Of a stretch of DNA of 64,000 nucleotides, positions 18,244 to 25,598 are shown piece after piece. Made by a program: the position numbers and the translations under genes. The stretch is from Vibrio sp. SS-MA-C1-2. Its GTDB lineage: Bacteria; Pseudomonadota; Gammaproteobacteria; Enterobacterales; Vibrionaceae. A model generated the notes under the pieces. The model searched no databases. It was not told where the DNA came from and saw nothing but the letters and a program-made list of their open reading frames with translations. The DNA lies in contig NZ_CP090982.1 in NCBI RefSeq assembly GCF_021513135.1, forward strand, positions 154,491 to 218,490. The letters run 5' to 3'. The number at the start of each line of letters is the position of its first letter. Position 1 is the first letter of the stretch.

Positions 18244-19185
18244 ATGACTGATAAAGGCATTAAAAGAGAGCAAGTTGAACAAGCAGCACTGGCTATGTTG
18301 AGTAAAGGCATTCGTCCTTCTGTAAGAAACGTGCTGAGTGTCACGGGTGGAAAAACTGAAAAAGTTTCTGAATTCTTAAGAGATTTTAATGATAAGCGAA
18401 ATGCAGAGATTATGCGGATTGCGGATGAAGTAGGAAGTAGCAAAATCGCTCAATTGTTAGCTGATGAAATGCAAACTGTGGTAGAGAGAAGGACAACTAA
18501 CCTTCAACAAATTATTGCTGAACAAAAAGAGATTATTGATGAACACGTTGCCTTATTAGGTGAAAAGCAAAAAGAGTGTGATTTACAAGTTGAAATGTTA
18601 GAAGCAAAACTTTTTCAACTAGTGAATGAAGCGAATGAGAAAACGACCAATGCGCTGAATCGCGTGGATATTGCAGAGAAAAAGTTAGCTGATACCATTT
18701 CAGATAGTGAAGATAATAAGCGAAAAAATGACCAAATTATCGCGGATCATTCGAGTAAGTGTGACTTACTAGTGACGAATGCTAAAAGTGAAGCGAATGG
18801 CCTTGTTGAAGCCGCAAATCGTCGTGCTAATAAAGCGGAGCAAGAGTGTGAATCACTGCGTGAGCAGGTGAAATTGCTCTCCATCGAGCAAGCAAAGCGA
18901 GAGCTAGAACAAGAGCAGTATAAGAAAGAGCAATCTAATCATATTGAGACTCAGAAAAAACTTAATAGTGAGCGTGAGATTATCGTTAAATTAACTGAAC
19001 AGAATAAAGTACTGTCCGATTCTCATGAGCAGAGGGAAATAGAAAAGAAACAATATTTAACAGTATTGACTCAACTTGCAGGTGAAAGAACGCTTGTTGT
19101 TAGGCTGAAAACGAACGAGGAAAACCATAAGGCGGAAATAATGCGTTTGGGTGGTGAGTTAGTTGAAGCGAGATCTGATAAGTAA
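18244..19185 (+). CDS. kfrA: KfrA-like coiled-coil DNA-binding protein, frameshifted tail
   Basis: Residues 1-55 (MTDKGIKREQVEQAALAMLS ... GIRPSVRNVLSVTGGKTEKVSEFL) match the KfrA N-terminal DNA-binding domain; the rest is an unbroken heptad-rich coiled coil. KfrA proteins bind plasmid DNA, repress their own gene and help stable maintenance. The annotated frame stops at 19183-19185, but the +1 frame continues with coiled-coil sequence (KQLSTAQGQLVEQQRQISQL) to a stop at 19309. The shift must lie between 19163 and 19185, because a stop in the +1 frame blocks it earlier. This may be a recent mutation, a sequencing error, or an unusual frameshift. Start chosen at the ATG 18244, 6 nt after an AGG. 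Confidence 0.75.
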   Translation: MTDKGIKREQVEQAALAMLSKGIRPSVRNVLSVTGGKTEKVSEFLRDFNDKRNAEIMRIADEVGSSKIAQLLADEMQTVVERRTTNLQQIIAEQKEIIDEHVALLGEKQKECDLQVEMLEAKLFQLVNEANEKTTNALNRVDIAEKKLADTISDSEDNKRKNDQIIADHSSKCDLLVTNAKSEANGLVEAANRRANKAEQECESLREQVKLLSIEQAKRELEQEQYKKEQSNHIETQKKLNSEREIIVKLTEQNKVLSDSHEQREIEKKQYLTVLTQLAGERTLVVRLKTNEENHKAEIMRLGGELVEARSDK

Positions 19186-19613
19186 ACAATTATCAACGGC
19201 ACAAGGCCAGTTAGTCGAACAGCAACGTCAGATATCGCAACTACAAAGTGATCTAGCTCTTTCCGAACGCGAAAGAGAGTCATTGTCTGTCGCACTTAGA
19301 CAAAAATAGACTTTAGTTTCACATTATCAAAAAGCTTGGTAGGGTGTCCTTCGTTAGCGATTATTTCAGCCATTGCTATAGCTATCACTAACTTCGTATT
19401 ACGGTTGATAGATATTTATGATTCAAATATGATTAAATGGTAAATTTTTCTTAATTATTAAACGCTTGCGTGGAGGCTTGGATGCAAATTAAATCCAAAT
19501 GATTTTTATCATACTTTTGTCAAAAAATGCCACTTTTTAGGCTTTAATCACAATTCACTTCCCTTTTTTATGATTAAAAAACATCAATTAATTTACTTAT
19601 TTCTTTATATATT

Positions 19614-19643
19614 TTAACTCACTTCTGGACAAAACCTTGCTAG
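19614..19643. repeat. 30-bp boundary element 1 (degenerate)
   Basis: TTAACTCACTTC TGGACAAAACC TTGCTAG. The left arm TAACTCA and the core TGGACAAAA are intact; the right arm is eroded (TTGCTAG for GAGTTAG). It marks the left border of the modular accessory region. Confidence 0.55.
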
Positions 19644-19756
19644 AGTAATATGTTAAATTAGAAAGATGCTGATAACTTTGGGTATTGAAAAGTAGCTTGA
19701 TTGGGTATGCCGCCTTATTGGTATAGAACAGTTCAATGACAAACACTTAAATAAAC

Positions 19757-19785
19757 TTGCAAAAAGGGCTGCGGTTCGCTATCCT
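19757..19785 (+). promoter_or_regulatory. Promoter of small RNA 1
   Basis: TTGCAA at 19757-19762, a 17-bp spacer, then TATCCT at 19780-19785. Transcription should begin near 19792, at the first bases of the repeat. Confidence 0.65.
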
Positions 19786-19791
19786 TTATTT

Positions 19792-19877
19792 ACAACTTAC
19801 CCTTCTTCCACGCGCGGCGACATACAGACCCCTGGAGCTGGGCGGAGAAACCGGCCTTTGAGTCGGTTTTTTCAATT
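19792..19877 (+). ncRNA. Small structured RNA, copy 1, upstream of NYN ribonuclease
   Basis: About 85 nt, beginning ACAACTTACCCTTCTTCCAC and ending in an intrinsic terminator: stem ACCGGC / GTCGGT with a 6-nt loop followed by TTTTTT. A central segment with GACCCCTGGAGCTGGGCGG can fold through CCC/GGG pairing. The copy differs from copy 2 at only a few places, and the terminator-stem change (G-U here, A-U in copy 2) keeps pairing, which suggests selection on structure. Own promoter at 19757. I do not recognise an Rfam family. Probably acts with the ribonuclease encoded just downstream, as antitoxin, guide or substrate; this is inference. Confidence 0.65.
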
Positions 19878-19898
19878 TTAAGCTATTGATTTCAATTG

Positions 19899-19927
19899 TT
19901 GCGTACCGATTGCGACTCTTGTATACT
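19899..19927 (+). promoter_or_regulatory. Promoter of small RNA 2
   Basis: TTGCGT at 19899-19904, a 17-bp spacer, and TATACT at 19922-19927, a strong sigma-70 match. The predicted start near 19934 falls on the same base of the repeat as in copy 1, so both repeats are separate transcription units with conserved start points. Confidence 0.7.
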
Positions 19928-19933
19928 TGCTCT

Positions 19934-20019
19934 ACAACTTACCCTTCTTCCACGCGTGGCGACATACAGACCCCTGGAGTTGGGCGGAGAAACCGACCTT
20001 TCAGTCGGTTTTTTCAATT
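19934..20019 (+). ncRNA. Small structured RNA, copy 2
   Basis: Second copy, offset 142 bp from copy 1. Differences keep or improve pairing: CCACGCGTGG becomes a perfect 10-bp palindrome (CCACGCGCGG in copy 1), and the terminator stem reads ACCGAC / GTCGGT with loop CTTTCA and a U-run. The terminator ends about 20 nt before the GTG start of the NYN ribonuclease, so the protein is made from read-through transcripts or a weak promoter inside the repeat. The same RNA-terminator-toxin order is used by type III toxin-antitoxin loci. Confidence 0.7.
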
Positions 20020-20035
20020 TAGGGCAAAAATAAAC

Positions 20036-20974
20036 GTGAAAACAAGAATATACATCGACGGTTATAACCTCTACTTTGGGTGTCTCAAAGGAACCTCTCA
20101 CAAATGGCTAGACCCAATTTCTTTATCAGAACGACTTTTAGCACGTTCAGGGGAACGAGGTTCTATCCTGGATGAGGAGGTTGGAGTTAAATTCTTCACG
20201 GCTGAGATATCCGAAAAAGCAGCATCTGACAATACTTCTCTCAACGACCAGCGTTCCTATCATCTGGCTCTGCATATTCACTGTGGATCACGCCTCGAAA
20301 CTATCAAGGGTAGCTATGCGATTGATAAGGCAAAGTTCCCCTGCGTCGAAAAAGACGATAAGGGAAATGAAAAACAGCCTAGAGACTCACGGCGCGTGAA
20401 GATCTGGAAGCTAGAAGAGAAGCAAAGTGATGTAAATGTCGCGATTGAAGCTGTCTATGACGCAATCACTGAACCGGATCTAGAACAGGTTGTATTCGTA
20501 ACCAATGATACCGACATAGCCCCAGCACTAAGTAAAATACGCGAGTACAATAAGTTGCAGCTTCGAGATGAAGTGAAGATAGGTCTTATCGTACCAATCA
20601 AAAGCGACGATGATTCCAGACGAGCTAACAAAAGCTTGAGTGCACTTGCTGATTGGACAATTCATCATATTAGAGATGAAGAGCTTGCTGCATCCCAACT
20701 ACCTTGCAGGCTACCAGCGAAAATGTCAGCCTTTAAGCCTAGTGGCTGGTTCAAATACCCAGATAGAGTACAAGAGATACTGGAGATCCTTAGTGATAGA
20801 GAAGTAGCTAAGAGCATCCCTGCCTCTTGGAAATGGCTAAGCAAGCCTTTACAACAGGTCGAAGGTTTGCCTAATTTAGAAAGTCTACCTTGTGATTGCA
20901 TGGACGACGAAGTAGCTCTTGAAATCATTCGTCAGCATGCCATTGCCTACGCGACATTTAAAAAGTCACTCTAA
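20036..20974 (+). CDS. NYN-domain (DUF88/LabA-like) ribonuclease
   Basis: 312 residues from the GTG at 20036; the longer frame to 19886 only translates through small RNA 2 and is rejected. NYN/PIN-fold acidic residues are in place: D8 and N11 in RIYIDGYNLY, D132 in KQSDVNVA, and D158/D160 in VVFVTNDTDIAPAL. These make the metal site of the NYN nuclease family, which cuts single-stranded RNA. Residues ~215-312 form a second helical domain (WFKYPDRVQEILEILSDREV) of unknown role, perhaps RNA or partner binding. The gene stands alone except for the two small RNAs in front of it and lies between boundary elements 1 and 2, so it moves as a unit with those RNAs. Best reading: the effector of an RNA-controlled toxin or defence module. 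Confidence 0.8.
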   Translation: MKTRIYIDGYNLYFGCLKGTSHKWLDPISLSERLLARSGERGSILDEEVGVKFFTAEISEKAASDNTSLNDQRSYHLALHIHCGSRLETIKGSYAIDKAKFPCVEKDDKGNEKQPRDSRRVKIWKLEEKQSDVNVAIEAVYDAITEPDLEQVVFVTNDTDIAPALSKIREYNKLQLRDEVKIGLIVPIKSDDDSRRANKSLSALADWTIHHIRDEELAASQLPCRLPAKMSAFKPSGWFKYPDRVQEILEILSDREVAKSIPASWKWLSKPLQQVEGLPNLESLPCDCMDDEVALEIIRQHAIAYATFKKSL

Positions 20975-21149
20975 CACTGAGTACAAATCCTTCTAGGCTT
21001 GGCTTTTCAATAGTGGCAGTTTTATAATCTTCACATCCTGCTGTCCCTCATATTTTTAGGGGCTCTGGCTGTTGTAGCTTGCCATTATTCCAAGTATGGC
21101 TAACTGTGGATTATCAAATGTGCGTTGAGCTTGTAGCGGTAATTCACAA

Positions 21150-21212
21150 AGGGGCAAAAGTGAGTTAGGTAAAAGGATCTTCCTAACTCATATATGGACA
21201 AAAACGTGTTAG
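21150..21212. repeat. Boundary element 2 (half-site plus full 30-bp element)
   Basis: A right half-site (GGGGCAAAAGTGAGTTAGG, 21150-21168) is followed 14 bp later by a full element at 21183-21212 (CTAACTCA, core TGGACAAAA, right arm GTGTTAG). The two together form a larger inverted repeat, GAGTTAGG / CCTAACTC with a 12-nt loop. Confidence 0.65.
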
Positions 21213-21284
21213 ACCCTCTTGGTAATGTATATTTTCAAGCTATTCGTTATAAAATTTAACTAAAGTTAGATTTAACATTTTTTC

Positions 21285-21316
21285 AAAAAATCAGACTCCG
21301 TAATTCGGGATTTTTT
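21285..21316. terminator. Bidirectional terminator-like hairpin
   Basis: AAAAAATC at 21285-21292 pairs with GATTTTTT at 21309-21316 around CCG/CGG; A-run on one side and T-run on the other would end transcription in both directions. Confidence 0.5.
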
Positions 21317-21417
21317 GTTACGTTTTCCTTATAAAACATGCCTTGTATGGGGTTTTTATGATGAAAGACTTTTCTCGGTACGGATAAGATTACATATGTT
21401 AAATACAACAAAAAATC

Positions 21418-21575
21418 TTAGAATCCGGTAGGTATCGGAACTGAGGTTCTTGTAATGCAGCAAAGCTATCATGATAAAGAAATAGTTAAAATGTCCTAGA
21501 TAATATTGCAAAGATCGTAGTAACTTCCCCTTGTGATTGGGTGCTACGGAAAGGTCGCTATTAGCGGCCTTTTTT
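21418..21575 (+). ncRNA. Candidate structured RNA with intrinsic terminator
   Basis: Gene-free sequence that ends in a strong terminator (AAGGTCGC TATTA GCGGCCTT then T-run, 21551-21575). Just before it is a longer stem (CGTAG at ~21517 with CTACG at ~21544) enclosing CTTCCCCTTGTGATTGGGTG, with CCC/GGG pairing inside. The 5' end is a guess. No promoter is obvious. It could equally be the decayed 3' end of a lost gene. Confidence 0.3.
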
Positions 21576-21590
21576 GTGTTCTATAAACGG

Positions 21591-21622
21591 AAAAAGCCAC
21601 TCAATGGACAGAGTGGCTTTTT
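21591..21622. terminator. Strong bidirectional terminator
   Basis: AAAAAGCCACTC (21591-21602) and GAGTGGCTTTTT (21611-21622) form a perfect 12-bp stem with an 8-nt loop, A-run and T-run on the two sides. Confidence 0.65.
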
Positions 21623-21985
21623 ATGTTGCTAGTACTTTCATATTTATACTTACTTTTACTTTAAACAATATTCATATTTCTATGTTACATGTTTCTTTCT
21701 AGTTAAAAACGTTGCTCATTTCTACTGATGATGCTCTATCAGTAATTAAAGAATAGCTTAATTTTCGAGCGGTTCAAGAAATTTAATGCACAAGGATAGT
21801 ATGTATTAAATGGAATGCCTACTGCCGGCCAAAGCAAGTAGGCAAGGAATGCATGGTTATAGATATAAGCTCATGCTACCTATTATTATAGCATTGAATA
21901 CCTGTTTGGTATATATTTGTATTACTAATAACTAAGGTGTAAGCAATTGTTTTCTTATGTGTTATATTAATAGCAGGAGGGTGTT

Positions 21986-22303
21986 TTGTTGTATGTAATA
22001 TCCTTAATCATGATGGTTTTATTATATGTATCAATCCCTGATATCGGAGGGGATAGTACTAGTACTGATATGGTTATTTCTTTTTTCATTGGGGTTGCCT
22101 CATTTTTTATTTTACAGCTTATTACAAACCGACTTTTATTTTGGAGTTTAGCTATAGCGATACTGCTAAGAATTACCTTTGGGATATTAAATACGTATTA
22201 TTTATTCAAAATGGATATTGGCATTCATCATTTAGCTATTTTGATGTCACTGCTTTGTTGGGGTTTGAGTGTTTATGGCTGGAAGCAATATAATAAAAAG
22301 TAA
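21986..22303 (+). CDS. Small integral membrane protein, TTG start
   Basis: 105 residues with about four hydrophobic helices (LYVISLIMMVLLYVSI, VISFFIGVASFFILQLI, LLFWSLAIAILLRITFGI, LAILMSLLCWGLSVYGW). The start codon is TTG (21986 or 21989); AGGAGG at 21975-21980 is strong, and the only nearby ATG is out of frame. No known family or catalytic motif. It lies in the module between boundary elements 2 and 3 with an RHH protein downstream. Function unknown. Confidence 0.6.
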   Translation: MLYVISLIMMVLLYVSIPDIGGDSTSTDMVISFFIGVASFFILQLITNRLLFWSLAIAILLRITFGILNTYYLFKMDIGIHHLAILMSLLCWGLSVYGWKQYNKK

Positions 22304-22401
22304 TCTATCAAATCAAAGGTGGAATTATGAATAAAAATCAAACTAACTATGCTCATAAAGTATTCATTATTTTAATTAAAGATAACACTCGTTGTACGAA
22401 T

Positions 22402-22429
22402 AAAAAAGGCCGCTCATTGCGGATTTTTT
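22402..22429. terminator. Intrinsic terminator
   Basis: AAAAAAGGCCGC (22402-22413), loop TCATT, then GCGG and ATTTTTT to 22429. It separates the membrane-protein gene from the RHH gene at 22472. Confidence 0.6.
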
Positions 22430-22471
22430 ATGTGTAAGACAATGTAATCGTATTTGTAATCAGGTGTAATT

Positions 22472-22927
22472 ATGGAAACTGTACAATATACATTTAGGCT
22501 GCCAAAAGATGTAGTGGATTTAATTGATTCTCAGATTGGAAATACTAGAACAGACAAACTGTTATCTCTAATTGAAGGCACTGTAAGATACGAGGATGAC
22601 AGTGTAGTCAATAACGTAAGCCAAACTGATTACAGTAGTATTGATGAGCGGTTATCTAAAGTTGAAATGGCTTTGTCTGTATTGTTAAAACCAGAGCAAG
22701 ATAAGTCTGTAGCAAATCAACCTAAAAGCTTATCGACAGCCAACCAACGCAAATCTGAAGAGTATAATAATAGAATTCGAGAAGCAGTCAGAAACTTAAC
22801 TCTAGAGCAAAAGCTTGAAGCTATAAGCTCGCGTTATCCTGTATCTAAAGTTAGAGAGTTTACTGGACTAACAAAGGGAATGACCGATGGAAAGACAGAG
22901 TTGATAAAGGAATGGTTATCCAATTAG
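22472..22927 (+). CDS. RHH-type putative DNA-binding protein
   Basis: 151 residues. The N-terminus VQYTFRLPKDVVDLIDSQIG has the strand-helix pattern of ribbon-helix-helix repressors. A linker with a short coiled coil (SIDERLSKVEMALSVLL) follows, then a basic helical C-terminal domain (NRIREAVRNLTLEQKLEAIS, VSKVREFTGLTKGMTDGKTELI) that resembles a small helix-turn-helix or SAP-like fold. It may regulate itself or the neighbouring membrane gene. It has its own transcription unit after a terminator. I cannot name a family. Confidence 0.55.
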   Translation: METVQYTFRLPKDVVDLIDSQIGNTRTDKLLSLIEGTVRYEDDSVVNNVSQTDYSSIDERLSKVEMALSVLLKPEQDKSVANQPKSLSTANQRKSEEYNNRIREAVRNLTLEQKLEAISSRYPVSKVREFTGLTKGMTDGKTELIKEWLSN

Positions 22928-23278
22928 ATGTAAATCTGTTCTATTTTACAGGTAAGCATTTACCAAATCACCAGTTGGGAGGTAGTGCATGGTTAGTCGG
23001 TTAAAATAAATTTATATTTTATAGAAACTTAAGTGACCTTAGTGCATTTTGTCATGTCAAATACTACATGTACTTAGCTATTTAAAACTACATATAATGA
23101 TTTCAAACCAATCCACTACATGTAGTTGTAGGTATTAAATTTTATCTACTTACTAAATGGTTACTTGAAAGCTTGGAAATAAATCTACTTTCCTCTTTGT
23201 TGATCTTAACTCATTTTTGGACAAAAAAGAGTTACAAACTGATTCAAATTACTAGGGCGCTAATAACTACTATAAACT
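22928..23278. other. Gene-free stretch with ACTACATGTA palindromes
   Basis: About 350 bp without a gene. It contains ACTACATGTACT at 23063-23074, the perfect palindrome ACTACATGTAGT at 23115-23126, and a weaker ACTACATATA between them; spacing suggests a possible repressor site. Boundary element 3 lies at 23206-23235. Confidence 0.35.
23206..23235. repeat. 30-bp boundary element 3
   Basis: Left arm TTAACTCA, core TTTTTGGACAAAA, right arm AGAGTTAC. Separates the RHH module from the AlkD-VOC module. Confidence 0.65.
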
Positions 23279-23944
23279 TTACAGTGCCATTAATTTTTGG
23301 CGATCATGATTATTTAGTTTTCCAACAGCATAACGAAAAGCTACTCTTGGGATTAGTTTTACATTTACAGTTAGATAATTTTTTACAATCTCTGGTTCTT
23401 TTTCTGAGATAGTCTTTAATAACCAACCATATCCTTTTTGTACAAGATAATGTGGGTCGTCTTTAATGAGATCTACAATTTTTAATGCTAACGTATTATC
23501 TAAAAGCCCCCTTTTGCTTGATAGTATTAATATAACAGGAATAGCTCGTCTAACAGCAAAGTTCTTACTCGATGCCCATGGAATTATTTTCTCAATTAAA
23601 TCTGTTTTTTGACTTAATAAATATCCAAAGGCATGTGTACAGAAATCATCGCAATCCCACCAATCATTGATATAAGAAAATAGCCAGTATTCGAATCGAA
23701 CGAAGGTATCATTATCATATTGGGCTCTTACTTTAAAGGCCCAATCAAAAGCAATTAGCGTAAACACTCTTTCTTTTTTATTTAAAAGAATGTCACATAA
23801 ATCAAAAATATCACTGATTGCTTGACCTTTAACCAAACGAAAAGTTTTTGATGATACCTTACGTATTTCACTAGTTTTAATATCATCATGATTAGAACTT
23901 AGATTGCTTAATTCATCATTTATTATTTCTATATAATTAGTCAT
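23279..23944 (-). CDS. AlkD-like HEAT-repeat DNA alkylation repair protein
   Basis: 221 residues from the ATG at 23944 (MTNYIEIINDELS). The chain is a series of helical HEAT-like repeats with the family phrases FEYWLFSYINDWWDCDDFCTH split around D-x-CTHAFG, then KNFAVRRAIPVILI, DPHYLVQKGYGWLLK and RVAFRYAVGKL. AlkD glycosylases remove bulky alkylated bases without flipping them; the WD/DxC region and the W in GYGWLLK are at the right places. The gene overlaps the 3' end of the VOC gene by 8 nt, so the two form one leftward unit. It may protect DNA from natural alkylating toxins. Whether it is an active glycosylase or a relative with a changed role is open. Confidence 0.7.
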   Translation of the reverse strand: MTNYIEIINDELSNLSSNHDDIKTSEIRKVSSKTFRLVKGQAISDIFDLCDILLNKKERVFTLIAFDWAFKVRAQYDNDTFVRFEYWLFSYINDWWDCDDFCTHAFGYLLSQKTDLIEKIIPWASSKNFAVRRAIPVILILSSKRGLLDNTLALKIVDLIKDDPHYLVQKGYGWLLKTISEKEPEIVKNYLTVNVKLIPRVAFRYAVGKLNNHDRQKLMAL

Positions 23945-24311
23945 CAAGATATACAGCCTCAATTTTATGTGCATCTAAGTCATATACAAAAGCAGCATAA
24001 TAATTATTTCCATACTCTTTTCTATAGTTAGGCTCACCAGCACATGTTCCACCTAACTTTAGTGCAACTTGATGAAAATTCTTTACAGCTTCAATTGAGG
24101 GGGCATTAAAAGCAATATGACTTCCATTTCCACTTGATACTTTACCTTCATAAGGGGTGTTAACCCAAAATTCAAAACGCTCTCCATAAGCTGCTGCAAT
24201 ATTTTCAATATAGTGTGTTCTTTTTATGCTAATAGTAGACAAAACATCATCATAAAATTTAATAGCTTGTGTTATATTTGACGTGCCTATAGAAATGTGG
24301 TTGATTACCAT
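23937..24311 (-). CDS. VOC-family (glyoxalase/bleomycin-resistance fold) protein
   Basis: 124 residues starting MVINHISIGTSNITQAIKFY, the standard opening of VOC proteins, with metal-ligand candidates H5 in the first strand, H around FGSHIAFNAPS, and E near the end in HKIEAVYLDD. The segment GGTCAGEPNYRKEYGNNYYAAF is typical of glyoxalase-like enzymes. Possible roles are small-molecule detoxification or sequestration, which fits the cotranscribed alkylation-repair gene: one deals with the agent, the other with the DNA damage. Substrate unknown. Confidence 0.75.
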   Translation of the reverse strand: MVINHISIGTSNITQAIKFYDDVLSTISIKRTHYIENIAAAYGERFEFWVNTPYEGKVSSGNGSHIAFNAPSIEAVKNFHQVALKLGGTCAGEPNYRKEYGNNYYAAFVYDLDAHKIEAVYLDD

Positions 24312-24460
24312 AGTTATTCTCCATTTGACTTAAGTAATCCATGCAATTCATTTACTATAAATTACATTGACAGAGCATTTAAGTAGCATTATATACAACG
24401 CATAAATGAATTTTGTGAACATAGCGATAAAGTAACTAAATAAAAGTATTTAAAATATCA

Positions 24461-24490
24461 CTAACTCACTTTGGGGCATTTCCGAGTTAG
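24461..24490. repeat. 30-bp boundary element 4 (GGGGC variant)
   Basis: CTAACTCA, then CTTTGGGGCATTTC in the core, then CGAGTTAG; the 8-bp arms are inverted repeats. The core differs (GGGGCATTT for TGGACAAAA). It separates the AlkD-VOC and persulfide modules. Confidence 0.6.
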
Positions 24491-24529
24491 AGATATGAGA
24501 TAGTTTCTTGTTCGACAACCCCATTTTCG

Positions 24530-24651
24530 TTAAAGCTGAGCTAAAATCTTCTGAATAGCCAACACGACCTCATTCTTAAATAAAGGACGACCATCTTCAT
24601 CTTTGACCACAACATTGGAACTGATAATTGTTCAGGGTATAACCTAATCAT
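24530..24651 (-). pseudogene. Coding remnant, possibly chromosomal
   Basis: An ATG at 24651 starts MIRLYPEQLSVP, which resembles the N-terminus of DNA polymerase III delta (HolA). In another frame the segment continues NVVVKDEDGRPLFKNEVV and ends LAIQKILAQL with a stop at 24530. The two parts do not join in one frame and are too short to prove origin. I read it as debris left by an earlier insertion. Confidence 0.25.
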
Positions 24652-24749
24652 ATTTGCTGCTCACTTCATTTGAACAAGTAATACTCAAAGAAGTGAGTAG
24701 CAACCTTTAATATAGAAAGAGTTGATTGAGGAGGGAAAGATTAAAAAGT

Positions 24750-25160
24750 TTATTTTATCCATTTTTTTGTGACAAACAAACCAAGCATCATAAAGAGAAA
24801 GAAGACAATTGCACCACTATTGCCACTTGCAAGCGATGAGACAACAGGGCCAGGACAGATCCCCCCCAATCCCCAACCCAGACCAAAAATACTCGCACCG
24901 ACAATAAGGCGTTTATCGATAGATTGTTTATTACTTATAGCAAACTCTTTGCTATATACAGGTTTAGAGCGTGGTTTAATAATTAGAAAGTAACAAGGTA
25001 AGAAAACAAGCAGAGCACCACCCATTACAAAGGCTAAATCTGGTTTCCAATTACCAGCAACATCCAGAAATGCCAAAACAACTTCAGGGATCACCATACC
25101 AGACAGAGCCATACCCATTCCAAATAAGAGTCCACTTATTAGTGCAATAAAGAAAAACAT
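24750..25160 (-). CDS. YeeE/YedE-family transporter subunit (DUF6691-like)
   Basis: 136 residues with four membrane helices and the family signature GLGWGLGGICPGP near the C-terminus, including the conserved cysteine. Paired half-size YeeE proteins of this kind (PmpA/PmpB) are linked to uptake or export of sulfur species such as thiosulfate or sulfane sulfur. It is the distal gene of a leftward unit of ArsR regulator and two YeeE halves, 9 nt after its partner, and stands opposite a persulfide reductase gene. Confidence 0.8.
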   Translation of the reverse strand: MFFFIALISGLLFGMGMALSGMVIPEVVLAFLDVAGNWKPDLAFVMGGALLVFLPCYFLIIKPRSKPVYSKEFAISNKQSIDKRLIVGASIFGLGWGLGGICPGPVVSSLASGNSGAIVFFLFMMLGLFVTKKWIK

Positions 25161-25169
25161 CTGTGTCCC

Positions 25170-25592
25170 CTATAAAACATGAAAACGAATAAATACAGTG
25201 ATAGCAGCAACCAGCATAAATGTACAAGTTGCAGTGATGGAGCGTTTAGATAAACGGCCCATACCACATATACCATGGCCACTAGTACATCCATTACCGA
25301 GTTTTGTGCCTATACCGACAATGAACCCTATAAAGGCAAGATAAAAGTAAGAGTGATCATAACTCGATGGAAGCTCTGTTCCAAAAAGCTTAGAGCCTAA
25401 AATACCACCGATAACCATACCTATAATAAAAAGTACTCGCCAGAAGAAATCCTTTTGTGTCGGTGAAAGTAAGCCTGATACGATACCACTGATCCCCGCA
25501 ATCTTGCCGTTAAAAAGAAGTAATAAAACAGCAGATACGCCGAGTAGCATGCCACCAAATAGTGACAGCCAAGGAAGTTGAAATGTCATCAT
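25170..25592 (-). CDS. YeeE/YedE-family transporter subunit
   Basis: 140 residues, four membrane helices, with the second signature GNGCTSGHGICGMGRLS; its cysteines are those thought to relay sulfur across the membrane in YeeE proteins. Partner of the gene at 24750; the two together make one full-length YeeE-like transporter. Begins 6 nt after the regulator gene stop, so it is cotranscribed and presumably induced by the same sulfur signal. Confidence 0.8.
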   Translation of the reverse strand: MMTFQLPWLSLFGGMLLGVSAVLLLLFNGKIAGISGIVSGLLSPTQKDFFWRVLFIIGMVIGGILGSKLFGTELPSSYDHSYFYLAFIGFIVGIGTKLGNGCTSGHGICGMGRLSKRSITATCTFMLVAAITVFIRFHVL

Positions 25593-25598
25593 TTAACC

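Larger units (their letters stand above)
19310..19790. other. Gene-free boundary between backbone and accessory region
   Basis: No gene is visible in about 480 bp. The stretch holds the first 30-bp boundary element (19614-19643) and, at its right end, the promoter of the first small RNA. The rest is AT-rich. Confidence 0.4.
20975..21985. other. 1-kb gene-free stretch with repeats, hairpins and a possible RNA
   Basis: No protein gene is supported. It contains boundary elements (21150-21212), three intrinsic-terminator-like hairpins (21285, 21550, 21591), a candidate structured RNA (21418-21575), and a small hairpin GCCTACT / AGTAGGC near 21814-21841. Its right end leads to a strong AGGAGG ribosome site at 21975. 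Confidence 0.45.
24312..24749. other. Intergenic stretch with boundary element and gene debris
   Basis: The 440 bp hold the upstream region of the VOC gene, boundary element 4 (24461-24490) and a short leftward coding remnant (24530-24651). Nothing else is supported. Confidence 0.4.

Noticed and set aside
19886..20035. Longer N-terminus of the NYN protein
   Set aside because: The extra 50 codons translate through small RNA 2 and its terminator and show no NYN-like sequence; the GTG at 20036 starts directly before the first catalytic strand.
24530..24651. A chromosomal holA gene
   Set aside because: Only 12 residues resemble HolA and the frame is broken at once; too little for a gene call, kept only as a low-confidence remnant.
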